A stretch of 64,000 bases of DNA from Gibbula magus (Eukaryota; Mollusca; Gastropoda; Trochida; Trochidae). Both the position numbers and the translations under genes were made by a program. The stretch lies in assembly GCA_936450465.1 (NCBI GenBank), contig OW388296.1, forward strand, positions 41,706,448 through 41,770,447, read 5' to 3'. Of the stretch, positions 35,421-48,214 are shown piece by piece. The first letter of the stretch is position 1; each line of letters opens with the position of its first letter. Below the pieces are notes generated by a model. The model was not told the origin of the DNA and did no database searches. It was given only the letters and a program-made list of their open reading frames with translations.

Positions 35421-36260
35421 TCACGGATGTTATTATTTCAATTTTTTGGAAAATATACTTAACGTCATTCGCCAGAGAAATCTTTTATCTACAAGATGGC
35501 ATATGTTAAATCATTTTCATATCACGACAATGTATTGCAATTTGGTTTCAAAGAGAAGTACCACTTCGACTAGCGCGCGCTAAGGGTATCTGACGTATAT
35601 AAACAGAATCCCCTTTTTTTGCGTAATACGTACTACACAAACAGCAAGCGCTTCCGAAGCGTGAAGGCTCGTCTCTAGCGCAAGTCGCCATAACAACCCA
35701 TATGCTGCACGTGCTTTACGTGTCTCTCTTGCAAGTTACCCTTGTCACACATTACTGAATGTGACGATTGCTTTACAAACAATGTTTCTAAATGTCCTGA
35801 GAATATACATATCATTTCCTGTTTAATGTTCTTTTTATTGAGATAAGACCAGCAAATTATGACAAATTTTTACTCTCATTAATTATAAAATTCAAGAAAA
35901 ATACCTAGTTGGGTAAAACAATTATTCCAATATCTGTAGCAAATACAAAATTAAATGAAATAGTAAATAAATCACCGCCAAAAAAATATATATATTTCGA
36001 TATCTTTCATTGCTCATATTTTTTGTTATTCTTTCGTGTCTTTGTTTACTGTGTGTGAGCTAGACCATAGTGTTTTAATTGCGCTTGAAAATAATAGACT
36101 GGATCTATATTTAGACTGGAAAACACCTTTACTAATTAATGCAATTTCTCGGCTTATTTTAAGTTAGAAAAATTAGGGAAAAATTAAGTGTATTTATTTC
36201 ACGGAGATGGATTTTTTGAAATTTTTTGATATTTTCATCAACATCCGTGATGGCTCTTTC
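35412..36260. mobile_element. ~850-bp element with ends AAAGAGCCATCACGGATGTT (copy 1)
   Basis: Terminal inverted repeats of about 20 bases (right end aacatccgtgatggctcttt). It has no transposase frame. The whole element recurs in inverse orientation at 46962-47770, including taaacaaagacacgaaag and gtgacgattgctttacaaac. Confidence 0.85.
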
Positions 36261-36529
36261 AGGAACCTTCGTAAGTCCGTAGAAATTTCGCCGAGACAAA
36301 TTTCTTAGCCCGAAATTGAGAATGTTGATTTGTTCCTTTTCACGAAAATTGCATAACAAATATTAACAAATATATGTCAGAAATCGGTTTTGTAATATAC
36401 ATATACTTCTTCCCAACAAATTATGAAATAATAAGGACATTAAGTTGTATTTTTAATCACAAGGTAAATGTATTGTGGTTATTCTCTGGAGGACAATATC
36501 GCATATGGAAACATATACATCTTGTTCAA

Positions 36530-36795
36530 CAGGGGCGGACCCCCCCCCCCCCCCCCCCCCCCCCCCCTTTTCAATTGACATTTTCCAAAATGACCATTGA
36601 AACCAACCTCAAAACAGTGGTGCACCCCCCCCCCCCCCTTTTTGCCACAGAGATAGTACAGTTACAGCGTATATTCAAGAATTATTTATGAGAAAGCATC
36701 AAATTATCAACCCCCCCCCCCCCCCCACCCCCCCCCCTCCCCCCCACCACTGAGAGCAATTTTGAGGCCCCGAAAAGTGCACCCCCTGTGATATT
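36530..36795. repeat. C-homopolymer-rich repeat
   Basis: Runs of about 27, 14 and 20 C interleaved with ttttcaattgac and ccaaaatgaccattgaa. Same style as 5440-5660. Poly-proline frames are artefacts. Confidence 0.85.
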
Positions 36796-36799
36796 GAAT

Positions 36800-39432
36800 A
36801 ACACCTTGCTTCGTAGCCGTTACTTACCCCCCAGTCAGTCTAATAATGATTCTACTGTTATATTATTATAAACCAACTTATGACGAGGAAGATTTTTGCT
36901 GGAAAAAAAACAACCGCCAGCTTACAAGACTCGATCTCCGAAACGGATGCACAAATCGATTCAAACATAAGCAAAACGAGTGTTGGGAATTACCTCCCTT
37001 TAATCAGGAAGTGCACCAACATTGCATTGCACAATCTTTCGTCTTCATGTTATTGAATCAGCGTTTTCTCATACAATATGCTGTGACATTCAGCAAAACG
37101 AGTCTGGAGAGCAAGCTGCAACATTGAACATCAAAACGGTAAGCTTAAGATTGCTTATTCTTTAGTTTTTGTTGACAACGAAGCATGTTTACAAACATGT
37201 ACGTTCACGTGCAGTCTATACTATTACTAGGCTAATACAAATAGGGGGTGTCATGTCATGGCAACGTGGATACGTGATAGTTTTGAAGTCATGGCATTTT
37301 ATGTCTTTTTGTTGAAGAAGACAAACTGATTTGAACATGTTTGGGTACCAAAATTATATTTGTACGATCATTGATTTTTTTGTGTATCATCTATAATGTC
37401 TGCAACTTTCTCTTTTGTTTTTGGGTTGGCGATCCCTTTAGGTGGATGCTGGCATCTTTTTGTAATGGAGTTTATCAGTTAATATTTGTTATTAATTCAT
37501 GAAAAACATTCATGATTAAAATTAGATTTAGTTGATGTTAATTTTTGGTTTAAGCATTAGTGATTTGTTTGAATATGAAATAAATATATCAATTTGAGGT
37601 TAACCTCTATGTGGAAGGTAGTCGTTTTGTGTTGAAACATCGATATCCTGTCGATGTGGTGCTACTTAAAAAGATGTACTATCGGGTTGTTAAACGAATT
37701 GAAAAATAGTGCCTTTTGTACATTTATTTATTTATTTATTTTTAGTATGACCAAATGCAGCCAATTTGAAACACATTGATTTTGTCTTTGTTTGATGACC
37801 ATTGTTCAGACAAATTTTTTTCCCTCGTTTCAATATACCCTGGAAGAACATTCATTTCATACATAGTGAACAAATATTGTCGAGAATATAACTCGAGTAT
37901 TCGAGGTATATCACAACACGTACCCGAGAAGGATACATGTGTACCATATTCCTACTTTTGAATTATCATAAAGCAGTATTGTCTCTTACATTTATTACTC
38001 ACGATTTCCTTTGAAAGAATGTATGACAACTACAATGTGTATCACACAAGTTTACTCTTTTTACTGGTAACTAGATATTAAGAGGAATAAGAGAACATCC
38101 CTGCTGGCAGCCCAACATGAACATAACTTCTTAAATAGCATGAATAATTTCACGAATAAGGAAATAGTTAGACATCATTTAGAATAGCATTAGTATTTAG
38201 CATTTAGTACTTACAAACCCTATAAAACTTCTAAACGTGTTGAACAATAACATTTGATCAATATGATGAACTTGCGTTTTGATGTTTAAATTGAAAAAAG
38301 AATTTATATTATAATGTGTGATTTGGATTTTCTCTTCCAAATAAAACTTGGATTAGGAACAAGTTAAATTCTGTAGGTACCCTCCTCCTGCATCAAATAT
38401 CTTAAGTACAGGGGCCATGGTTTTGTTACTATTAATTTACAGAAAGTTCGAAGAAAACTGTAAACATTTTCGGAACTACTGGAGAGGTGTCTATTACAGT
38501 TATGATCATTACTTCTAAGTTTGCGTTTCCGGGAGCCTCCGAAGTGGAACAAATAACGATGTATAACTTGACCTACGTACATACGTTGACAATGAGTTCT
38601 TCCTTACCGAGATTGATATTACCGCCACAATATCATTTCTGCAAAACATGTGATTTAATATTGCCGCCATAGACTGATGTTAATATATTAAGATGATACA
38701 TTTAGGTGATGTTTATGTAACTAGCACAACTATATATACTTTCCTTGTAAATCTCTGATAAACAATATTGACGTAAACACTAGCTAATATCATCACAATA
38801 TCGTAGTTTGCCATTATATTTTTGTCAATAGACCATGAATAAATATCAGTGATGTCTCCTCTTGTCATCTCTGTCAAAATAACGGGCATCTATTCTTCAC
38901 CACGTAACAGGCGTAACGAACATATTTCCATATCTTCTCCTTCCGCCCTTTGACCTCAACCCTCGAATTTTCAGTGCTAAGATTTTAACGTACTGCAGGC
39001 TAATCGGATAAGCCAATCAGAAGATAGTTGTATTGCCTCTGTGACTGTGTCGATCGTCGCTTATTTTAAATTGGTTCCGAATGTAAACGGCGATTTCATT
39101 GGCTGTATGTTAGCAGATGGTAAGGGACGTAACTCGTGATCACGACAGGTGTCGCTGATTCGTTTCACCACTTTTGGCTAGGTTGAAGGCAAGGTAAAAA
39201 ATGGAGAGATCTCGATACATTTTCACCTTGCTGTGGGAAGATGAATAACGGGATGCTTGGAAAAATTATAGTTGCATTTGTCCTATGAAATGTCAAGTAT
39301 CTTATCTCAATCAAACAGATCATGAAATGCTAATAACTGTTTAGGATAATTCTCTATTCAATCCGAATATTTCAAATATACACAATAATCTTCGCGAATA
39401 TCTAAATTGATCTCTTCTCATTTCTTTCACAG
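36800..39432. other. Upstream region of gene B; possible 5' exons
   Basis: No repeats stand out. Two good donors could end non-coding first exons of gene B: aaaacg/gtaagc at 37138/37139 and ggcaag/gtaaaa at 39194/39195. Neither has a clear TATA box, so neither is called. The acceptor for the coding-start exon is ttctttcacag, with the exon beginning at 39433. Confidence 0.35.
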
Positions 39433-39453
39433 ATAAGTTGTTTCGTCAAAACC

Positions 39454-42004
39454 ATGGCCCTTGCAGCTCTGAAAAATAGTGGCGCGGGTTATGATATAGC
39501 CTCTCAGAAGTATTCGACTAAACTGTCATTAAAGACAAGCGATTCCTCTAATCATATAGTAACCTTCCAAACAGCGTACAAGGACACGCAGATCGCCTTC
39601 CACTTCGATGGTGAGTATGTTAAATTGTTTTTGTTAAAGTGCCATTGAGTATGTTGTTGGAGTCACATATGCCAAAATCGTTATTGGTTTTATTTTATCG
39701 ATAAGTGCTTACTGTTGCCGAAAATTAATGTTTTAATGATATTCGACTATAGTGGCGATATATATAGTCGTTATTTTGATCGAAAACCGGATAATGTACC
39801 AAGGCTGGCGCGCGTCAATTCACCAAAGGTAATTTTTGAAACTTGTATACAACAGACAATTAGGGTTGTTTATGTTTTATAATGGTATATCACTACTGTG
39901 CTTTTATTGGGAAGTGTAGTTTCGGTTTCTGCGCATGTACAATGCTCTTGCTCGATTTTCACCGAAAACAAGTGATTATCATTTATATGTCGCGTGAAGT
40001 AATTTGAACAGCACAGTTGGGCACGTATCAAAACCAAATAAGACCTTGTGAAATATACTCAATGGCTCTTTAATGTGAATTTGATATTTATAAGTGCTTG
40101 CGTTAAGTCCATTTGTTTAAGATTTCGTAATTGAAAGGAGACCCGATTCATATTGATAATTTGCCTTTTTGAAAACCCGTACAGTCAGAATGAATGTCAG
40201 GTTTAAGTGCCTTCTACTGTAATTTTCATTAAATATCGCCATGTACACAATTTCAATCTGACATTACTATTGAATAGTCGTAAATGAATTAATCTCTGGT
40301 TCGGTCAAGATTCCATTGCGCGGTTACAGTGATACTATTTTCAAACTCTTTTAAATTAATTCTCCTCCCACGTAACGTCTGTTGCAATGCAGGTATTCCC
40401 TTGTACGACAGGTTAAGGATTGGATGTGAAATCAGCAAGTTTTTAAAAACTGAGCATTCTGCCTGTTAACCCCAGTAAAACAAGTTCCTTCACCCTTGCA
40501 ATGCGTATTTATCGTTGATATGACAAAATTAATTACGTTATTACGAAAAACGAAATATGATGTGTAATGGGATAGACATAGTTGTTTTAAATTTCCTCGG
40601 CTTAAGGTGTTTTGTAAAGCCAAGTATATCAGTGCATTGCAACAGAGGTAACGTGGGCAGATGTGACTTAGGTTACTTCTATTCGTATTGATGTAGCAAT
40701 AATTATATGAAAAGATTTTTGAAAATTACGTTTCAGCTTTGTACGTGTTGATGTAGAAATAATTATATGCAAAGACTTTTGAAAATTCCTTTTCAGATTC
40801 CTATCCAAGCCGCGTCCCGAAAATAGTGGTCCACTCTCCCACTCTAACAAGAGACCAGAAGTACGACCTCTGCGTCCTTCTCCAGAGGAAGGGTAAGACG
40901 GAGGAATACAGCAACACCCCTCTTCTTCCTCTGATGTTGGAACATTCCGTCAAATGGCTTGAAGAGAACTATGGAAAGAAGGTAGAAACCTCCAAGAGAT
41001 CTAAGATTGAAGAAATCCGTGAAGAGAGTTGGCAACTTAATCCAGGAGCAATTCCAGATTCTCCAGTGCAGACAAATGTTGTTCACCATCCGGTTGACAA
41101 GTCTGCGTTTAAGACACCAAGACAGGAAACTGTCAAAGTTGAGAAGAAGAAGAAAAGTTGGAAGAAAATGGAAGACACAAATTTCAGCAGTGACTGGTCT
41201 GCCTTCTCAGGTCCTACAGCCGACCCATCGTCTCAAGAAACAGTAGCCGAATGGGGAGTTCAGGAGGATTGGAACACAGCCAAAGAGGACGCAGACTCCT
41301 GGACTGAAGTGCCATCGAGAACTAAACCCAAACCACAAGTCGATAGTCCGGATCCTATGAAGTTCACCATGGACACCATTCCTGACATCCCTGTGAAGGA
41401 AGACACACGAAGGGCAAACTACTTCGTTGCAATTCGTTGCACCAACAGCGAGATTGGGAACGCTGTTGAGAAAACTGTTGAGAAGATTTTGGACGTTGAT
41501 TATGTGTACAAACCCATCTGTTACAACCGTGACGAAGTTCACATCACCCTCACAACTTTAGCCTTGCATACCGACAAGGAAGTTGAAGCAGCCGTAAAAG
41601 CTCTGGAAGACGCCCGGGACGTCATTGCGAACCACACGCCGTCGTCTCTTCTCACCATCAACGGCATTGACAACTTCCAGGGCAGCAAGGTCGTCTATGG
41701 GAAGGTCAAGGCCAATGAGGACGTTCTCCTCTTCCGGAAGGTCATCCAATGGGCTTTCAAGAAGGCAGGGATAGCTCCTCGAGATAATTACGACTACCAT
41801 CCTCATATGACCATTGTGAAGACTAATATGACTTTCACAAGAAACACAAATCTAAAAATTATAGCTCGATATACGTACGAGTCTCTCCAATCCACCTACT
41901 TCGGGGAACAAGGTGTAAAGGCAATACATCTGTGCAAGATGGGCAAGGAAAGGGGTCCAGATGGATTCTACATATGTCCAACCAAACTTGACCTCCGGAA
42001 GTGA
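39454..42004 (+). CDS. Gene B: RWD - 2H phosphoesterase protein, 454 aa
   Basis: Coding exons are 39454-39610 and 40797-42004; the intron is GTGAGT..TTTCAG, phase 1, 1186 bases. ATG 39454 has a good Kozak context (aaaaccATGG). Residues about 15-112 form an RWD domain with Y55, P56, P60 of YPxxxP at exactly the same positions as in gene A. Residues about 113-250 are a Lys/Trp/Ser-rich linker (KVEKKKKSWKKM, several DW/EW pairs) with no MJ1316 domain. Residues about 255-452 are a 2H phosphoesterase with HITL (H301, T303) and HMTI (H389, T391), both intact, and the family C-terminus LCKMGKERGPDGFY. Expected activity is RNA or 2',5'-oligonucleotide phosphodiester cleavage, by family membership. 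Its first coding exon has the same length and phase as in gene A, so it is a duplicate that lost, or never had, the middle domain. The intron holds a MITE copy. Confidence 0.92.
39645..40080. mobile_element. 'TTGTCCGGTTTTCGATCA' family copy inside the gene B intron
   Basis: It begins with gttggagtcacatatgccaa, includes gatcgaaaaccggataatgt and ggcgcgcgtcaattca, and ends caatggctctttaa. It is inverse to the copies at 31180, 45600 and 59580. Confidence 0.7.
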
Positions 42005-42499
42005 GAGTCCTACGCATTTCAATATGAATTTACTTCCGGATGTGGAATGTTTTACAAACGTCCAACGCTGAGCGGTGTTCAATCCGGTTTAGATAACGTA
42101 TGCCCTATTCTAATTGTTCTATAGGACTAAAACCTTCTAGGCATGCCCAAAACTCGTCCTACCCACCGGAAATGAAGAGTTACGCATGTCAGATTCGAAT
42201 TGACCCCCGGAAGTAAACTTTTTGTCAGTTTTAACCCGTGACATTTCAAATGTTAAGTTATTTATTATCTCCTTATATAGCTATGAATATTACACTGCAT
42301 GGTTGTTTTCTTTGTATCAATGACTTTGAAAGTGACTTTGAATGTGCATATATGTTACTCAACGATAAACTGATATGTATCCTAGAAAATAATGACGTTA
42401 CCTTTAAAGTGCGCTGGTCTTTGATTGGCTCAGTTATAAAGAAAAACTAGAGTAAAGTTAAGTTTCCTTTCACAACTTGGTACAGGCCTTTGATAACTC

Positions 42500-42860
42500 A
42501 AATGTAAAGGCGACGTAGCAAGTATCCCTAACGGAAATAAAGACATTTCATGATAAAATGGAAAATCTTACCAAATTGCAAAACAGTCGTCCCCAATAAT
42601 AAATAGGGTTCTAAAACGAATGGTTATTAGCAACGCAGATCAATTTCCCCGCCCTCGAATTATCTAAAGATGTTCACACTGAAATTTTCGTTAGCAGTTT
42701 TCGTTTTAAACATGACACCTATGTCTACGATAACTGCTTATCGGATGAAGGGCTGTTTTACTATCGGAAATAAAGGTACTGCATAAACTTATATTATAAA
42801 CGGCATATTTGAACATTTATAAAATGCCCTAAAAAGTGCAACAGTGTCTGTAAGACAGGG
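42500..42860. mobile_element. Intact copy of the older MITE type
   Basis: It contains ctaacggaaataaagacatt, ggttctaaaacgaatggtta, ttatctaaagatgttcacac and aaaagtgcaacagtgtct. It serves as the uninterrupted reference for the split element at 34740-35420. Confidence 0.65.
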
Positions 42861-42924
42861 ATGTGTGATGAAGTGATTTTTGTACACTGCTTCATAATTA
42901 CCGTATGACCTCCAATAAGCGCCC

Positions 42925-43160
42925 TTGATCCAATAATACTCCTTGACTCCCCTGCGCTTATTAGAGGCCAGGCGCTTATTTCTTACAGAATATTGAAGTT
43001 TTTAAGGAAACATAATCTAATGGTTTAGACCCGGCGCTTATTACAGATCCGGGGCTTATTGGAGGCCCGGCGCTTATTTTCTTAACTACCCTTGACCCCG
43101 TCGGCGCTTATTAGAGGCCCGGCGCTTATTGGAAACCAGGCGCTTATTAGAGGAAATACG
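42925..43160. repeat. Degenerate 'GGCGCTTATT' repeat
   Basis: At least seven 'gcgcttatt' phrases, each followed by agaggcc or ggaggcc, with one ~50-base interruption. Confidence 0.75.
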
Positions 43161-43330
43161 GTATGTAACTAATATCCCGGTTGATTGTATGACTATGGAA
43201 GAAAGCCTGCAGCGAGATGAATATGGTGATGCTATTTATGGAACTATGGGCGGTACTGCACTGGATTTCTATCTAGCATTGCATCGGAACATTATTTCGT
43301 GTAATAAATTGTGATGTTACAAGTTACGTA

Positions 43331-43436
43331 ATGGAGAATGCATGAGGAGCCGTGGATTCGTTAAAATAATCAACGAGCCCCGAAGGGGCGAGTTGATTAT
43401 TTTTAACGAATCCACGGCTCCGAATGCATTCTCCAT
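43331..43436. repeat. 106-bp near-perfect palindrome
   Basis: The arms atggagaatgcatgaggagc / gctccgaatgcattctccat and cgtggattcgttaaaataat / attatttttaacgaatccac surround a cgagccccgaaggggcgag centre. Confidence 0.85.
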
Positions 43437-43754
43437 CTTAATCCATGTATGACGTCACGAAACATACATATGTGATTATCTAGCATTATAGACAATTCAT
43501 TTCAATTATGGAACCTAAAAAAAATATTATTTACAAATTTCGGTGCCCATTCATCGGATATGGTACACGTAGCTTCGGCCCTTATGAAATGGATTCTTCC
43601 ACGCACGTGCATGGCGCAAATCTTCAACGCAAAGCGATTTGACTGACAGCAAAACTCCTTCATTTCATGTGTTTCAGCACGATCCCCACGCGTTTCACAC
43701 TTTACCAGTCTTGTTTAGAATACAGGGATCTTACTGACAAACAATCAAATGATT

Positions 43755-43835
43755 ACCAGCAGGCCTGGTAGCCGAATAGGTTAAGGCTCTGCGTAACAGT
43801 CGAAGGGTCACACGTTCGATTCCCGGGTCAGACAT
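43755..43835 (+). mobile_element. tRNA-like sequence, probably a SINE head
   Basis: An A-box-like tagccgaataggttaaggc and a B-box-like cgttcgattcccgggtc are spaced as in a tRNA. The acceptor and T stems do not pair properly, so this is read as a tRNA-derived SINE fragment rather than a working tRNA gene. Confidence 0.5.
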
Positions 43836-43839
43836 TACA

Positions 43840-45070
43840 AAAATAATCAGATATTTTAAGATTCTAATCAGATATAGTGAGACAAAATACATCAATCTTG
43901 AACAAATTACATTGTGAGCCATTACGAAAATGTCAAAACCTGACACCCCTCCTGACTGGATTAGTCAATGACCAGTAGATTCTTTAAAATAATCCACTGT
44001 AAACACAATAGAGTGACGTCATCACCATGGATTAACTTCCAATATCTTAATTTGATTGATCGCCAGTCTTTGAAAAAACTTCCTTTTGCCCGAAATATTC
44101 TGTTGATCGCAATTAATACTATACCTTTTAAAGACCCCATTTTCGTTACTTATATACTAATAAGTTATCGTTGTTGTCTATGGTTGCTAGTTATTTTATG
44201 GTGTGCAATCTAACCTTGACATTTTATTGTTTCAATATTGTGATATATTTTTTTTTTATATTAGAAGTTGTTATTCCCACGTGAATTGATTTTGGTTATT
44301 GTGAAATTATTCAGAGACTTTCAAATCAACCAACAGCATGTCAATCGCATTTTTATAGAAGATTTCATTTCTTCAATTTCTCAATTAAAAACCATATTGA
44401 CTTAATAATTCAATTCTGCATGGCGATTGTTTTATTTTATGGAACATTGCAAGTTCATGTATTTTTTAATGTTTATGTGGTTATCAAATAATCCATTTTC
44501 ATTACTTAATGCAATGTTGTTTAAGTATTTGCTGTATATATTTACTGAATAAATAATTTCCTCTTAGATGGAACATCGTAAGGAATTTTATTCTATAATG
44601 ACTTAGTGTGTGGTTACTAAATTGCGTTCTAAACCGGTATGTTTATAAATGTAATTACAATTACATATGTACTTATTTGATTCGTTAAAAAATAAGACAA
44701 ACATTTCTACATTGTATTAATTTTGATAAAACCGGAATTTTAAGAAAATAAAAAAGTCCTTCTGGCCGATTGATATGTATTGTCTTCGTATCTGTGAGAC
44801 AAGGTAAGATCAGCTAAGTCAATTACATATATTTTGACTCTTTAGCCTCAGATTGTTGTGTCATAGGGTTAAAGGAGCTTCGACAATCCCAACCCCGTGG
44901 CACTTAGCATTGAGGCCGTGACACAAGGCTTTCGACGTTTTTTTAAGCACGGGGTCATGATCTTACCTCTATCGTATCACTAAGAGAATTCCAATTCACT
45001 AAGATACCTCTCCTAACATAACTATCTTTAAAATAAAACTAAAAATGAAATCTTACCTCATTACGTAGTC
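43840..45070. other. AT-rich intergenic, nothing recognised
   Basis: No exon or repeat family supported. Confidence 0.35.
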
Positions 45071-45454
45071 TATCACGGATCATGGAAAACAATATTGAAA
45101 AAATATTGAAAGGGAGACTCTGAAAAACAATATTGAAAAGGAGCCTCTTTTCCCTAGAATGAAAATCTCATTTCTTACAGTCTCCGTTTCAATATTTAAT
45201 AAAATGGTGGTATTTTTTGAATAAATACTTTTTTCTGGGTGTTAGACTAATGGTGTGCAATCTAGCTGATATCGAGGCTGTTATAAGAAGAAAAACAATT
45301 ATTGTTACACAATTGTCAAATATCAAATAACAAAGAACCCCGACATATTGTCGTTCAATTTCAAGATTTCAGTTACACTTTGCCACGAGATATGTCTTAA
45401 AGTTTCCCTAAAAGTGTCATTCATTGTTTTTGAATCTGTTTTATTGGCTTTGAT

Positions 45455-45800
45455 ATGTTTCATATGATTTCAGTTCAAATAATTTCATTTGACTTGCATA
45501 TTCATATTCTTTCAACAGCCCTATCTATATATGTGTGGAAAGTGAAAGTAAATGTTCTATTTCCACGCACAGTAGTTATATACCTATTAAACATTACCAA
45601 CCCCAATTTGGCATTTTGATAACTTTCCAATTTTACGTTTGACCGCGGTGCATTGTTCGGTTTTCGATCAGAAATCACTACTTATTTCACCTTTACGTTA
45701 CACCGAGTCGTCTAGCATTAAAATGGTAATTTAATACAAAAGTCGGTATTGCATGCTCGATAAACGTATATCTGCAAATATTCATAATCTTTCAGATTCA
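45455..45800. mobile_element. 'TTGTCCGGTTTTCGATCA' family copy
   Basis: Contains gatttcagttcaaataattt, cattgttcggttttcgatca and aaaagtcggtattgcatgct, in the orientation of the copy at 31180. Confidence 0.65.
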
Positions 45801-45863
45801 TTTGCCTACAAGCATAAATCATGATTACACGTAGAAAGCTATCTATCATTATCTATATATCCC

Positions 45864-46290
45864 TATTTAAAATCCCTTTTAGCAAAATTCAGGTGCAGTA
45901 ATTATGGGTTAGGTATAGAAACAGGAAGATACAACAATGTACCAATGGCTGACAGAGTCTGTATTTACTGTAAAGTAGACAATATTAACTGTGTTGAAGA
46001 TGAAATCCACATTCTTTTTTATTGTAAACTGTATGAACATGCTAGAAATAGGTTTATTGCTCCATTGCTGTACAATACATCAAACACACATAATTTAATA
46101 TATATTCTTAGCAGTAAAGATAAAGGTATTATCATGAATATTGTTAACTTTCTTAATTGTGTATGTAGAGCTGCATTTGTAAATTCATAAACCTGCTATC
46201 TTTTATGTGCGCTTGTTTCAAATTTGTAATGTAATTGTATTTTGGGCCTCTGGCCTTTATACTGAATAAAATGTCTGTCTGTAAACTTAT
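45864..46290 (+). pseudogene. LINE 3' end: reverse-transcriptase C-terminal fragment
   Basis: The frame reads KSLLAKFRCSNYGLGIETGR, then NNVPMADRVCIYCKVDNI and VEDEIHILFYCKLYEHARNRF, and stops at 46190. This is the usual tail of non-LTR retrotransposon polyproteins: a KFR..N..L.IE.GR segment and a CxxC....VEDEIH...C..Y zinc-binding-like motif. The upstream polymerase is absent, so it is a 5'-truncated dead copy. The following text ending in aataaaatgtctgtctgt is its 3' untranslated end. Confidence 0.7.
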
Positions 46291-46569
46291 ATTTGTTTTA
46301 CCATATAAAACGATTGTTTTCCATAAAACAAGATGGCCGACACGTCAAAAAGCGACGTCAACAGACAGTTTTCTGACTTCTTTTGCGATTTGCTAAATTC
46401 AAACGTCATTCAACTGGTGATGAGATACGAGAATTTGATGTTTATTAACCGACTGACTCAAATCCCATGCCTTTGAAATGTACATGTAAATCATAGGTAG
46501 TCACTTAAAAGAATGTTGAGCAAGATCACCCGGAAGCTGCTCTTAAATTAAACTGCGAGGGTCTGAATG

Positions 46570-46930
46570 ACTCACAATGGTGATACTATTTCTATGGAGT
46601 CTTTATCCACAGGAAGTTTATTCCAGTACGACAGGTGATTAGTTGAAATAGACAACTTCCTTGTGTACTGAATACGTAAGAACGTGAAGCCGTGTCCATA
46701 GAAACGGTTATTCGTATTAGAATAGTATTAGGCTACAAGATTTTGGAACTCTTCAGTGATAGAGGTAAATGTTTACGTATAATGCGATTTTGAGAGTTCA
46801 GACAGCAAGATTGTTGACCATTCCATCATGGTGCCATAGTTAGAACTGTACTCTGAGTATAGGATTACAGCTCAGTCAGATCACTTGAATTACCTTCGAG
46901 CGGCCATTTTAGTGTGAGCACCTTAAAATG
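46570..46930. repeat. Repeat fragments shared with 47905-47995 and 50820-50990
   Basis: Shared phrases: gacaggtgattagttgaaat (46638 and 47940), and tgaccattccatcatgg, seen in reverse at about 50930 (ccatgatggaatggtca). They bracket the element 46962-47770. Confidence 0.6.
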
Positions 46931-46961
46931 ACCACTTGAATGAAAATGAACTCGCATTGCT

Positions 46962-47770
46962 TAAAGAGCCATCACGGATGTTGATGCAAATTTCACAATT
47001 TTTCCAAAAATCTATCTTCGTGAAACAAATACACTTAATTTTTCCCAAATTTTTCCAACTTAAAAAAAGCCGAGAAATTGCATTAATTAGTAAAGGTGTT
47101 TTCCAGTCTAAATATAGATCCAGTCTATTATTTTCAAGCGCAAAGCATTATGGTCTAGCTCACACACAGTAAACAAAGACACGAAAGAATAACAAAAAAT
47201 ATGAGCAATGAAAGAAATCGAAATATATAATTTTTTGACGGTTATTTATTTACCATTTCATTTAATTATGTATTTGCTACAGATTTTTCTTGAATTTAAT
47301 AATTAATGAGAGTAAAAAATTTTCATAATTTGCTGGTCTTATCTCAATAAAAAGTACATTAAACAGGCAATAATGTGTATATTCTCATGACATTTAGAAA
47401 CATTGTTTGTAAAGCAATCGTCACATTCAGTAATGTGTGACAAGGGTAACTTGCAAGAGAGACACGTGCAGCACATGGGTTGTTATGGCGACTTGCGCTA
47501 GAAACGAGCCTTCACGCTTCGGAAGTGCTAACTGTTTATGTAGTACGTATATTACGCAAAAAAGGAGATTCTGTTTATATGACGTCAGATACCCGTAGCG
47601 CGCGCTAGTCGAAGTGATACTTCTCTTTGAAACCAAACTGCAATACATTGTCGTGATATGAAAATTATTTAACATATGCCATGTTGTAGATAAAAGATTT
47701 CTCTGGCGAATGACGTTATAAATATATTTTCCAAAAATTTGAAACACTAACATTCGTGATGGCTCTTTAA
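46962..47770. mobile_element. ~810-bp element with ends AAAGAGCCATCACGGATGTT (copy 2, inverted)
   Basis: Near-identical to 35412-36260 in reverse orientation, with matching inverted ends. The open frames across it are fragments without homology that I recognise. Confidence 0.85.
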
Positions 47771-48214
47771 CCAAACCATGTACATTCATTTAGAACTCTT
47801 TTTATTGGTTCAGAATAATTATTTAACCATTTGTAACACTTATTGTCCGTTGCATGAGACCACTTTATTTCAGTAAGAACAGTGTGCTACAGTGCCTTTA
47901 ACGTGTGGACCCTTATCTGAAGGAAGTATATTACAGTCCGACAGGTGATTAGTTGAAATAGGCAACTTCCTCGTGTACTGACTATGCATAGTCGCGATAA
48001 GGATATTCATACACGGGAAGACAATAGCATGCACTTTGCTCTATGATAATAAATTAACATGCATACTTTACTTCCTTCTCGTCTGTTGACATATTGACTT
48101 TGACGTAGTTGTTGCTTAGAGTTGGTGGTATATCTCTACTTAAAATGTAAGTAGTGTTTTGATAATTCACGTCCATAACATAATTCATCAAAGTTTTCGA
48201 TCAGTTTTTAAAGG

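Noticed and set aside
36374..36691. 105-residue frame with poly-proline
   Set aside because: Created by C homopolymers of the repeat at 36530-36795.
36846..37127. Cys-containing frame as a second exon of the signal-peptide gene
   Set aside because: No consensus acceptor in the right phase was found, and part of it (gaattacctcccttta) looks like a common dispersed repeat.
40668..40850. - strand open frame over the gene B acceptor
   Set aside because: It is made of a local duplication in the intron (attcgtattgatgtag / gtacgtgttgatgtag) and has no homology.
43755..43835. Functional tRNA gene
   Set aside because: A and B boxes are present, but the acceptor stem does not pair and the T stem is poor. 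A SINE head is more likely.
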